Assembly: GCA_020846145.1 (NCBI GenBank)
Contig: JADLEL010000124.1
Location: 1 to 64,000 of the forward strand
DNA: 64,000 nucleotides
Reading direction: 5' to 3'
From: Pirellulales bacterium
GTDB taxonomy: Bacteria > Planctomycetota > Planctomycetia > Pirellulales > Thermoguttaceae
Below, piece by piece: positions 1 to 6,732 of this stretch. The notes beneath the pieces are model-generated. The model made no database searches, was not told the origin of the DNA, and worked only from the letters and a program-made list of their open reading frames with translations. The first letter of the stretch is position 1, and each line of letters starts with the position of its first letter. The translations under genes were made by a program, and so were the position numbers.

Positions 1-137
1 ATCGCCGCGAAAATGGGACTGTCCCCCTCGCGCCGCGGGAAGGGGACAGGTCCATGTTTTCGGCCTACCGTTTGTCCGCAAAATACGTTTTCACGCCGAA
101 AAATGGACCAGTCCCCGACCGGGGCGTGAACGCTTAC
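1..137. mobile_element. Family-2 MITE-like element, partial (cut by window start)
   Basis: This is the inner and right part of an inverted-repeat element whose complete copies (about 205 bp) lie at 50985-51188 and 52482-52686. It carries the same blocks: a GGGACTGTCCCC segment, the GGGGACAGGTCCATGTTTTC arm, its complement near 95-118, and the terminal repeat ending in GTGAACGCTTAC at 126-137. No coding capacity. The left end lies outside the window. Confidence 0.8.
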
Positions 138-376
138 GTTTTTTCTAATTGCCCCTTGCCACAAACCCCATCTTGGGTTTAGGCTTATGGCGGTCGTTTA
201 TTCCTAGGACAGGTTTCCAATCTGTCGTCGGAAGTTGGGCAAATGATTCGCCTGCGGCCAATGTCAGGTTGAAAACCTGCCTACGCTGAACTCCGCCTGA
301 TTTTCGGCAAACTTTGCGGATAATTCGGCTTTGGCGCCGCCACGGAAGATCATTTCGCTCGTCGATTATCACCTTC
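138..376. other. Intergenic, no gene seen
   Basis: I see no credible gene here. An imperfect palindrome lies around 205-290 (a GACAGGTTTCCAATCTGTC-like arm and a CAGGTTGAAAACCTG arm). It resembles the hairpin at 35395-35413, so it is probably another short dispersed palindrome. The scpB promoter should be here but no clear -35/-10 pair was found. Confidence 0.5.
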
Positions 377-1525
377 ATGCGAAACCGCGCGCTAGCAACG
401 GGCCGATTATTGCGTAGTGTGGCATTACGCTATCGGCAGCCTTTCGCGCGACGCGCCGAAAAGAAGTCCTTTTCCGCGGTGCAAGGAGTTTTTTGGAGCG
501 GGAAAAAGAGCGAAGAACCACCTGAAGGTGGTGGCGATCGCGCCCGAGAGGATCGGCTGGCGGAGGTGGAAGCGATACTTTTTCTCTCCGCGCAGCCGCT
601 AAGCAGCCGAAAATTGGCGCAATTGGCGGACTTGGCGGACGGCACCAAAGCGCGTACACTAGTCCGAAAGCTGAATCGGCGGTACGATGCCGAAGGGAGC
701 GCGTTTCGCGTCGAAGAGGTAGCCGGCGGATTTCAGTTATTCGCGCGGGCGAAGTTCGCCCCGTGGCTGCGGCGGTTGCAAGCCGCGCCGGTCGAAATTC
801 GGCTGTCGGGTCCGGCGATGGAGACCTTGGCGGTCGTGGCGTACCGCCAGCCCGTGTTGCGCGCCGAGATCGAGGCGATTCGCGGCGTGCAGTCGGGCGA
901 GGTGTTGCGTCAATTGATCGAGCGCGATCTGGTGCGGATCGTCGGACGCTCGGACGAACTGGGCCGGCCGTTCCTGTACGGCACCGGCAAGCGTTTTTTG
1001 CGGGCGTTCGGCTTGAGGCATCTCGACGAATTGCCGCGCGTGGAGATAATGGAAAAAGGCGGCGCGGCGGGAAGCGAATCGGCTTCCGCGGCCGCGGCCG
1101 AGCAGTATATTCCGAAACCCCTTAATCAATTCCCCGAAGCGGAAGAGGAGAAGAACGTGAAGACCCTCACCACCATTAAGGCCCGCCCCGAGTTTGTCGC
1201 CGAGGAGCCCACGGCTGCTTTGATGGAGCCCGAGCGCCGCCGGTCGGCCGAGAGGAAAGGCATCTACAATCAAAAAGATGTCGAAGACGACGATTTCGAA
1301 GCCGAGGACGAAGACGACGACTTCGAAGACGAGGAGTTCGACGACCTCGACGACGACGAGGACGAAGAGGAGGAAGACGAAGAACTCGATGACGAATGGG
1401 AAGAAGTCGATGACGACGAAGAAGAGGAGGACGACGAAGACGAGGACTGGGACGACGAGGACTGGGACGACGACGATTGGGACGACGACGATGAGGACGA
1501 GGACGAAGAAGAGGAAGACGAATGA
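377..1525 (+). CDS. scpB: Segregation and condensation protein B with a long acidic tail
   Basis: ScpB is the small winged-helix subunit of the SMC-ScpA-ScpB condensin that organises and segregates the chromosome. The core is recognisable by the VEAILFLSAQPLS entry helix, the GGFQLFAR strand, the METLAVVAYRQPV segment, then GRPFLYGTG and FLRAFGL. About 60 unconserved residues precede the core; an ATG at 377 is preferred over one at 314, but the true start could be further in. After the core, residues from about 300 on become an extreme Asp/Glu run (DNA 1279-1522), unusual for ScpB. No scpA is visible next to it; if it exists it lies left of the window. Identification of the core is firm; the role of the tail is unknown. 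Confidence 0.88.
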   Translation: MRNRALATGRLLRSVALRYRQPFARRAEKKSFSAVQGVFWSGKKSEEPPEGGGDRAREDRLAEVEAILFLSAQPLSSRKLAQLADLADGTKARTLVRKLNRRYDAEGSAFRVEEVAGGFQLFARAKFAPWLRRLQAAPVEIRLSGPAMETLAVVAYRQPVLRAEIEAIRGVQSGEVLRQLIERDLVRIVGRSDELGRPFLYGTGKRFLRAFGLRHLDELPRVEIMEKGGAAGSESASAAAAEQYIPKPLNQFPEAEEEKNVKTLTTIKARPEFVAEEPTAALMEPERRRSAERKGIYNQKDVEDDDFEAEDEDDDFEDEEFDDLDDDEDEEEEDEELDDEWEEVDDDEEEEDDEDEDWDDEDWDDDDWDDDDEDEDEEEEDE

Positions 1526-1707
1526 GTTTCCCTGCGCCTTTCGGCCCGGTCGGGCGGCGGTCGTAGGTTATGCTTTAGCAGAATGAAAAACTCCTTGTAG
1601 AGCGGGTAGCCCTTTATCAAATCCATGAAGGCCACCCGCGAGATATGAAAAATGCCAGTATGATTCTTTTTTCTACTTCTAACAGTATTCTATGAAGCGG
1701 TTAAATA

Positions 1708-2838
1708 ATGGACTCCATGCTTGGGCAGAGTTCGGATTTTACGATAAAACGCCTACCTAAAGAGTTGCAAGCGACTTTTCAGGATTTATACTTTAGTCAA
1801 AAACATGCGCCATCGGTAGAATATCTTGAAATAGATCGAATCCACCATGGCGATGCGCGATCTCTATTGCCGCGGATAAAACCTAATAGCCTTGCTTTAA
1901 GCGTATGGTCTCCGCCGTACTTCGTAGGAAAAGAATACGAAGCACATCTTACATTTGAAAATTGGCGAGATTTGATCAAAACCGTCATTGCCCTCCATTT
2001 TCCGATAATCAAGCCGGGCGGTTTTTTGGTCGTCAACATAGCCGATATCCTTTGCTTCAAAGACCCGGTAATGCCGCGCGTGCAAGCCGATGCGGTTCAC
2101 CGGAAAAGGTCGTCGGTTACAAAAGAAGAAATTTTGAAAACGTGGGCGGAACATCCCCGCTACAATCGTTATCAAATCGCTGCTTTGCTCAATTGCAGCG
2201 AACAAACGATCGATCGACGATTGCATGGCAACAATATCCGCGGCGGAAAGCACGAGCCGCAAACACGAGTCAAGATCGTCGGCGGAATGATCGAAGAATG
2301 GGCGCTCTGTGCGGGTTTTTATCCGTATGACCGGCGGATTTGGGTCAAAGATGCCGCGTGGGAGAATTCCCGATGGGCGAGTCTCTCCTACCGAGGGGTC
2401 GATGAGTTCGAGTATTTGTATTTCTTCTGGAAGCCCGGAATAACGAAATACGATAGAAATCGGCTTTCCCCCGACGATTGGAAAAACTGGGGTTCTCGAG
2501 GGGTCTGGAACTTTCCCTCCGTACGCGCAAACGATAATCATCAAGCGAAGTTTCCGCTGGAATTGCCCTTGCGCGTTATAAAGTTACTGACGGACCCCGG
2601 TGAAATAGTGCTCGATTGTTTCATGGGAAGCGGAACGACGGCGATTGCCGCCATCAGGGAAAGCCGTCATTTTATCGGCGTTGAACTCGAGAAAAAATAT
2701 GTAAATCTATCGCGTCGGCAAATTTCAACGAGCACGATAGAACATGCTTATTCGACCGCAAGAACTCCAACAAGACCTGAATCGCTTGGAAGAAATCGAG
2801 AAGGCGTCTCTGCGATTGATCGTTCAAGCCTTGGTTAA
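1708..2838 (+). CDS. SfiI-type N4-cytosine DNA methyltransferase
   Basis: Modification enzyme of a type II R-M system. The beta-class order of motifs is visible: the catalytic SPPY at residues 68-71 (SPPY rather than DPPY points to N4-cytosine methylation) and the SAM-binding LDCFMGSGTT motif near the C-terminus, followed by FIGVELEKKYV. Between them sits a helix-turn-helix-like insert (about residues 130-175, containing YQIAALLNCSEQTIDRR), possibly the DNA-recognition part. The next gene, a SfiI-like nuclease, starts inside its last 95 bp. By partnership the expected target is GGCC-N5-GGCC, an inference. It is intact and AT-richer than scpB, consistent with transfer. With the nuclease broken it is probably a solitary methylase now. 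Confidence 0.85.
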   Translation: MDSMLGQSSDFTIKRLPKELQATFQDLYFSQKHAPSVEYLEIDRIHHGDARSLLPRIKPNSLALSVWSPPYFVGKEYEAHLTFENWRDLIKTVIALHFPIIKPGGFLVVNIADILCFKDPVMPRVQADAVHRKRSSVTKEEILKTWAEHPRYNRYQIAALLNCSEQTIDRRLHGNNIRGGKHEPQTRVKIVGGMIEEWALCAGFYPYDRRIWVKDAAWENSRWASLSYRGVDEFEYLYFFWKPGITKYDRNRLSPDDWKNWGSRGVWNFPSVRANDNHQAKFPLELPLRVIKLLTDPGEIVLDCFMGSGTTAIAAIRESRHFIGVELEKKYVNLSRRQISTSTIEHAYSTARTPTRPESLGRNREGVSAIDRSSLG

Positions 2839-3460
2839 TTATCGAGACGACGCCCAAGATGTTTTTCGACACGAAAAGGATCTCGTCGCCGATATTGGAG
2901 AAGATATTACTCGGGAAGCGCTCGACAAAATCGGCATGTCGAGAATCGATCAAAGGCTTTTCGGAAAGGTCGATTACAAACGCGCCCGATACTTATTTCA
3001 TCCTGAATACGCGATCAAACAAGCTTTGTTCGTCGATTCATAAGCGGAAAAGGACGGTAAAGGCGTGGCTCGAATACAACTTGCTCAAACCTCGATGATT
3101 ATCCGGCAGATTCGAGCGGGCGTCGAGATAAATGAACGGGGTCTTCTTCCGTCGATTTTCCCCGATGAAGGTGGAGATTATATCACGACAACGATATTCG
3201 TCAAATATCATTATCGCATCGATGAAGCGGCGAGCAAGAATATTCTCGATTTGATAACGATCGTTGCTTTGCCTAACGGAATGTTGCAAGAAAAATACAA
3301 TCCAACAACAGAGGACACCATTTGGGTGGCGGGACCCAACGCTCCGACGCGAGGCGAGGAATTTAGAACCCGGTTGAGTTTTTCTCGTTTGCAAGCGAAA
3401 GCTCGGTGGCGGGTCCAAAAAATCGAGATGGCGCCGGAGATTTTTCAATGGGATTCCTAA
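2744..3460 (+). pseudogene. SfiI-like restriction endonuclease, interrupted by a stop at the catalytic lysine
   Basis: The reading frame from ATG 2744 matches SfiI (GGCC-N5-GGCC nuclease, 269 aa, from memory) along its length: EKASLRLIVQAL, VDYKRAR, QALFVDS, then after the stop TTTIFVKYHYR and GEEFRTRLSFSRL. A TAA at 3041-3043 interrupts it; the same frame continues to 3460, so this is a nonsense change, not a frameshift. SfiI uses D79, D100 and K102. Here D77 and D98 keep exactly the 21-residue spacing and the stop falls at position 100, the place of K102. One A-to-T change from AAA would give it. A GTG at 3065 could restart the C-terminal half, which lacks the catalytic centre. Start overlaps the methylase gene. 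Sequencing error is the main alternative. Confidence 0.85.
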
Positions 3461-3523
3461 CCGAGCCTCGTTGATGTGCCGCGTCTCGCAGCTTACTACG
3501 CTCTCCAGGCTGGAACCAGCAAC

Positions 3524-4162
3524 ATGACGGATGCAGCCTCGCGGCCGAACGATGTCTTGTGGACGATCGGGCACTCGAATCACCCGCTCGAAACCTTCCT
3601 GGAACTGCTTCGCCGGCACGAGATCGAGGTGCTGGTCGATGTCCGCTCCAGTCCGTATTCGAGCTATTGCCCGCATTTCAACCTCGAACAGCTCAAGCGG
3701 GCGGTCAAGGCCGCGGCGATGCAATATCTCTACTTGGGCGATCGCATCGGCGGCCGGGCGGAAGGGGCCGAGTTCTACGACGACGAGGGCCGCGTCTTGT
3801 ACGACAAAGTGGCCGCCACGGCCGGTTTTCGAGAGGGCATCGAACGGCTGCTGAAGGGGTTGCGGGCGTATCGCGTCGCCATCCTTTGCGGCGAAGAGGA
3901 TCCCGCGAATTGCCACCGCCGGCTATTGATCGGCCGCGTACTCCGCGAGCGCGGCGTACGGCTCATGCACCTTCGCGGCGACGGCCGCGAGCAGAGCGAA
4001 GCGGAACTCGCCGCGGAGGAAAAATTTCAAAAAACCAAGGGCCAACTCTCGCTCTTCGAAACGGAGGACTTAAGCGCGTGGAAATCCACACAATCGGTTT
4101 TACCAAAAAATCGGCCGCCGAATTCTTCGAGTCGCTCCGCCGCGCGGGAATCCGACGGCTGA
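3524..4162 (+). CDS. DUF488 family protein (first of a pair)
   Basis: A member of DUF488, a family of unknown biochemical function often found near DNA- or RNA-handling genes. Visible hallmarks are the N-terminal TIGHSNHPLETFLELL, the LVDVRSSPYS strand-loop, and a C-terminal CGEEDPANCHRRLL with a conserved Cys and Cys-His pair. ATG 3524 is preferred because the family motif starts about 13 residues later; an upstream ATG at 3476 would add an unconserved stretch. It lies 63 bp after the broken SfiI-like gene and its 3' end overlaps the second DUF488 gene by 85 bp in another frame, implying translational coupling. Confidence 0.8.
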   Translation: MTDAASRPNDVLWTIGHSNHPLETFLELLRRHEIEVLVDVRSSPYSSYCPHFNLEQLKRAVKAAAMQYLYLGDRIGGRAEGAEFYDDEGRVLYDKVAATAGFREGIERLLKGLRAYRVAILCGEEDPANCHRRLLIGRVLRERGVRLMHLRGDGREQSEAELAAEEKFQKTKGQLSLFETEDLSAWKSTQSVLPKNRPPNSSSRSAARESDG

Positions 4163-4515
4163 TCGACGTGCGGCTGAACAATACTTCGCAATTGGCCAGC
4201 TTCGCCAAACGCGACGATTTGCGGTATTTCTTGCGGGAAATTTGCGCGGCCGATTATCGCCACGAACCGCCGCTCGCGCCGACGCAGGAGCTGTTGGACG
4301 CCTACAAGCACAAGCAAATCGATTGGAACGAATATGCGCGGCGGTATCGCGCGCTTTTGCTGTCGCGCCAAGCGGAAACTGCCGTTGATCGGCGCTGGTT
4401 CGATGTGCCGGCCGTGCTCTTGTGCAGCGAGCCGACGGCCGAGCATTGCCATCGCCGGCTGGCGGCCGAATATCTGGCGGAACATTGGGAGGGGGTGAGC
4501 GTGGTGCATTTGTAG
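4078..4515 (+). CDS. DUF488 family protein (second of a pair)
   Basis: A shorter DUF488 member, 145 aa, starting at GTG 4078 inside the end of the first one. It has HTIGFTKKSAAEFFESLR, the RLIDVRLNN strand and the CSEPTAEHCHRRLAAEYL motif. The two proteins share architecture but are divergent in sequence, so this is an old paralogous pair or a co-acquired pair. The GTG start is chosen because the family motif begins three codons later. A DUF488 pair followed by a probable dual-OB gene (4717) forms a three-gene accessory unit; a nucleic-acid-related role is inferred from context only. Confidence 0.75.
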   Translation: MEIHTIGFTKKSAAEFFESLRRAGIRRLIDVRLNNTSQLASFAKRDDLRYFLREICAADYRHEPPLAPTQELLDAYKHKQIDWNEYARRYRALLLSRQAETAVDRRWFDVPAVLLCSEPTAEHCHRRLAAEYLAEHWEGVSVVHL

Positions 4516-4524
4516 GGGAGAGGG

Positions 4525-4629
4525 AGTAATACGGAGTACAGAGTACAAAGTACGGAGTACAGAGTACAAAGTACGGAGTACGGAGTACAGAGTACGGAGT
4601 AGAGTACAAAGTACGAAGTAAAGAGTAGA
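4525..4629. repeat. Short tandem repeat (GTACGGAGTACAGAGTACAAA-like units)
   Basis: Tandem, imperfect copies of 7-8 bp units built from AGTAC, CGGAGTAC and AGAGTACAA fill about 100 bp between the second DUF488 gene and the probable dual-OB gene. The array is non-coding and likely unstable in length. Confidence 0.85.
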
Positions 4630-4674
4630 GAAATTTCACGTTGCCGCGCCGGATTACGCGAACGAGTTGGATAA

Positions 4675-4701
4675 ATTCATCCTTCATCCTTCATCCTTCC
4701 G
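4675..4701 (+). repeat. CATCCTT tandem tract before a start codon
   Basis: Three tandem ATTCATCC/TTCATCCTT units end 15 bp before the ATG at 4717. Nearly the same tract precedes holA on the other strand (36452-36479). The pyrimidine-rich mRNA leader shows no Shine-Dalgarno sequence. Confidence 0.7.
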
Positions 4702-4716
4702 CACTCATCATTTCCC

Positions 4717-5430
4717 ATGCGGATCGTGATCAATCATCTGACGCGGATGCACGGCGGGCATATTTGCGCGGCGGGCGTGGATTTGGAGACGCGGCGGCAC
4801 GTGCGGCCGGTGTTGGAGGGCGCGCCGTTGCCGTTTTATTTGTTATCGACTTACGGCGGACCGTTCGCGATGGCGCGGATTTTGGACCTCGGTTCGCCGC
4901 GCCCCGCGCCCGTCCCGCCGCACGTGGAAGATCACGTCCTCGTGCCCGCCTGCGTGAAAACGATCCGCCGCGCCTGTCCGCGCGAGTTTTGGAAATTGCT
5001 CGACGAACTTGCGCGGCCCGCGCTGGCGGAGATTTTCGGCGATTGCCTGCGGCCCGCCGGCCAGGGAGCCTACGCGGCCGAGGTCGGCGCGGGTCAGGTT
5101 TCGCTGGGATGTCTGCGCTTGCGGCAGGCCGCCGGATTGTTTTTCAAGGATGACCGGCGCGGCGGCCGGCGACTGCGGATCGGATTCAACGACGGGCTGC
5201 TGAAGGTCGAGGCGAGCGTAACCGACTTGCGCCTCTTCGCCGACGATCACGCCACGCCCAACGCGGCAGCCGTTCGCGCGGCGAACCAAGGATTGAGCCA
5301 TTCGCGGGGCGCGATTCTTTGCGTGGGGCTTACGCGGCCGTATAGCCCCGACAAAAAGCAGCCGGAGCGGCATTGGCTCCAAGTCAACAACCTTCATCTG
5401 GAAGACGATCCGCTGTGGACGGTCGAATGA
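4717..5430 (+). CDS. Probable dual OB-fold protein
   Basis: A 237-aa protein beginning MRIVINHLTRMHGGHICAAG and continuing with an HVRPVLEGAPLP segment and alternating strand-like stretches (QVSLGCLRLRQ, RLRIGFNDGLLKVEASVTD), ending in a GAILCVGLTRPYSP segment before WLQVNNLHLEDDPLW. This layout resembles the dual-OB (DuOB) family as I remember it; no catalytic motif is evident. Such proteins are found near DUF488 genes, as here. The biochemical role is unknown; nucleic-acid binding is inferred only from the proposed OB folds. The upstream region carries tandem CATCCTT repeats instead of a ribosome-binding site. Confidence 0.5.
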   Translation: MRIVINHLTRMHGGHICAAGVDLETRRHVRPVLEGAPLPFYLLSTYGGPFAMARILDLGSPRPAPVPPHVEDHVLVPACVKTIRRACPREFWKLLDELARPALAEIFGDCLRPAGQGAYAAEVGAGQVSLGCLRLRQAAGLFFKDDRRGGRRLRIGFNDGLLKVEASVTDLRLFADDHATPNAAAVRAANQGLSHSRGAILCVGLTRPYSPDKKQPERHWLQVNNLHLEDDPLWTVE

Positions 5431-5479
5431 GCGGACGGCATCGCTCGTTTCCGCGTGGCGCTTGCGGAGCGCGCAATCC

Positions 5480-5790
5480 CTATTCGTCCAAGGCGGGGAA
5501 GGGGAGTTCTTTCGAGGGCGCGTGCTGCTCTTTCATGATCCGGCCGAGCTTGGCCGCGATCTCGGGATGCGCGGCGGCGACATCGCGCTCTTCGCGCGGA
5601 TCGGCGGCGAGGTCGTAAAGCTCGAACGCGGCTTTAATCCTTGGGCGGCGGCTTTCTTGTAGCGCACGAGGTTTTGCCGCACGGCTTTCCAGTCGCCCAC
5701 GCGGAGGGATTGCTGTCCGCCATAGGCCGGAAACTCCCGATAGAGGAAGGAGCGCTCCGGTTGGCTTTCGCCGCGCAGCGCGGGGGCAAA
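5480..5790 (-). pseudogene. Sulfatase C-terminal remnant, frameshifted
   Basis: Reading leftwards, one frame (about 5770-5640) encodes FLYREFPAYGGQQSLRVGDW and AVRQNLVRYKK, and a second frame (about 5635-5480) encodes AFELYDLAADPREERDVAA followed by HPEIAAKLGRIMKEQHAPS. Together these are the C-terminal end of a formylglycine-dependent sulfatase, a family expanded in Planctomycetes. The catalytic N-terminal two-thirds are absent and a frameshift separates the pieces. It is a relic; what replaced the rest is the noncoding repeat at 5900-6510. Confidence 0.75.
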
Positions 5791-5899
5791 GCCGATGCCT
5801 GGCACTTCCGCGCCGCAGGAGCGTCGCGGAATAGCGTTGCCACGCTCTTTGCGTGGGAACGAGGAATTTGGCTGCATAATTCCCGATGGCGTTCTTGTG

Positions 5900-6510
5900 C
5901 GGGTTTGCGGAGGCGGCGAAAAGTGCTTTTTTTTCGGCTTTTTGGGACTTTTTCCAAAACATGTTCTGCGGTTTTCCTCGGGTTTTTCGGGGATACCGCA
6001 AGGACGTTCGGGAGCGGGTCAGCGAATTTCTCGGGGAAAACGAGGTTTTTTTGGGCGAGTTTTTGCCGAAGCCTTTTCTTAGGGATTAGGGGATTAGGGG
6101 ATGGGGGATAGGGTTTTTTGCTCAACATTTTTCTAAAAATTCCACGCTTGCGGGAATGGGGGAAGTCGGAAGGTTTGCTGGAGACGGTTTTCATTTCGGG
6201 AGGATGGGGATAGGGGGAGGTGATTGTAGGTTGGGGGATTCATTGGTTATGGGCAAGGCATGATTTGAAGAGAGGCGCGGCGTTTGGGGAAGGGAGCCGC
6301 CGAGGGCAATGCTGTACTTATGTTTATAGAGCGGCGGGCGGCTTTTTTCAAGAAAAAAGTCTGGGATTGCCGCGCAACACGTTGCGGGGCAAGGGTTTGT
6401 GGCGGAATATCATTCGATCGGTTTGGCGACGTTTTCCGAGGGGCCGGGAAGAGCCGAACCATTTGCATCCGTTCAGGCACAACACTGCTGGACGAGCCGG
6501 CAGTGGCATT
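5900..6510 (+). repeat. Long noncoding repeat, copy A (partner at 38095-38640)
   Basis: Blocks shared in the same order with 38095-38640 include GGCGAAAAG, GGTTTTTCGGGG, GGGAAAACGAGGTTTTTT, GGCGAGTTTTTGCCGA, GGTTTTCATTT, a GGGCGGCTTTTTTCAA hairpin and a CTGGACGAGCCGGC-like right end. Two consecutive hairpins are conserved: CTTTTTTCAAGAAAAAAG (6342-6359) and TTGCC-CGCAA/TTGCG-GGCAA (6367-6392). Between blocks lie a GGGGATTAGGGGATGGGGGAT tract (6082-6112), a G-quadruplex-type sequence, and poorly conserved DNA. No protein is convincing in any frame. It stands upstream of the PEP-CTERM gene at 6733, with a MITE between. Confidence 0.7.
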
Positions 6511-6523
6511 CGGCACATTTTGC

Positions 6524-6642
6524 CAGGAGAACTGCAAAGTCCCGACACGAAGGGGGCAGGTCCATGTTTTCGGCGACGGTTTTCCGACAAAATGAGTCTT
6601 TTCGCCGAAAAATGGACCAGTCCCCGGACTTTGCAGTTCTCC
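6524..6642. mobile_element. Family-1 MITE, copy 1
   Basis: A 119-bp element with near-perfect terminal inverted repeats GGAGAACTGCAAAGTC / GACTTTGCAGTTCTCC and inner arms GGACAGGTCCATGTTTTCGG-like / CCGAAAAATGGACCAGTCCC. It is flanked by a 12-bp direct repeat GGCRCATTTTGC (6512-6523 and 6643-6654, one mismatch), the expected target duplication. It encodes nothing; a transposase supplied elsewhere must have moved it. Confidence 0.85.
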
Positions 6643-6654
6643 GGCGCATTTTGC

Positions 6655-6683
6655 TTGCGGGCATTGCGCATCGATGCTAGGAT
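6655..6683 (+). promoter_or_regulatory. Possible sigma-70 promoter for the repeat protein gene
   Basis: TTGCGG (6655-6660), 17-bp spacer, TAGGAT (6678-6683), about 50 bp before the start codon. It begins one base after the MITE target duplication, so the insertion is immediately upstream of, and may influence, this promoter. Confidence 0.35.
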
Positions 6684-6732
6684 GCAAGGGTAAGGGCCTC
6701 ATCCGGAATATCCACTTCCGCGGAGGTAGCCA

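Noticed and set aside
1270-1635. Long serine-rich frame on the minus strand opposite the scpB tail
   Set aside because: It is the complement of GAC/GAG/GAA codons, so low complexity produces a long open frame; no start context or homology.
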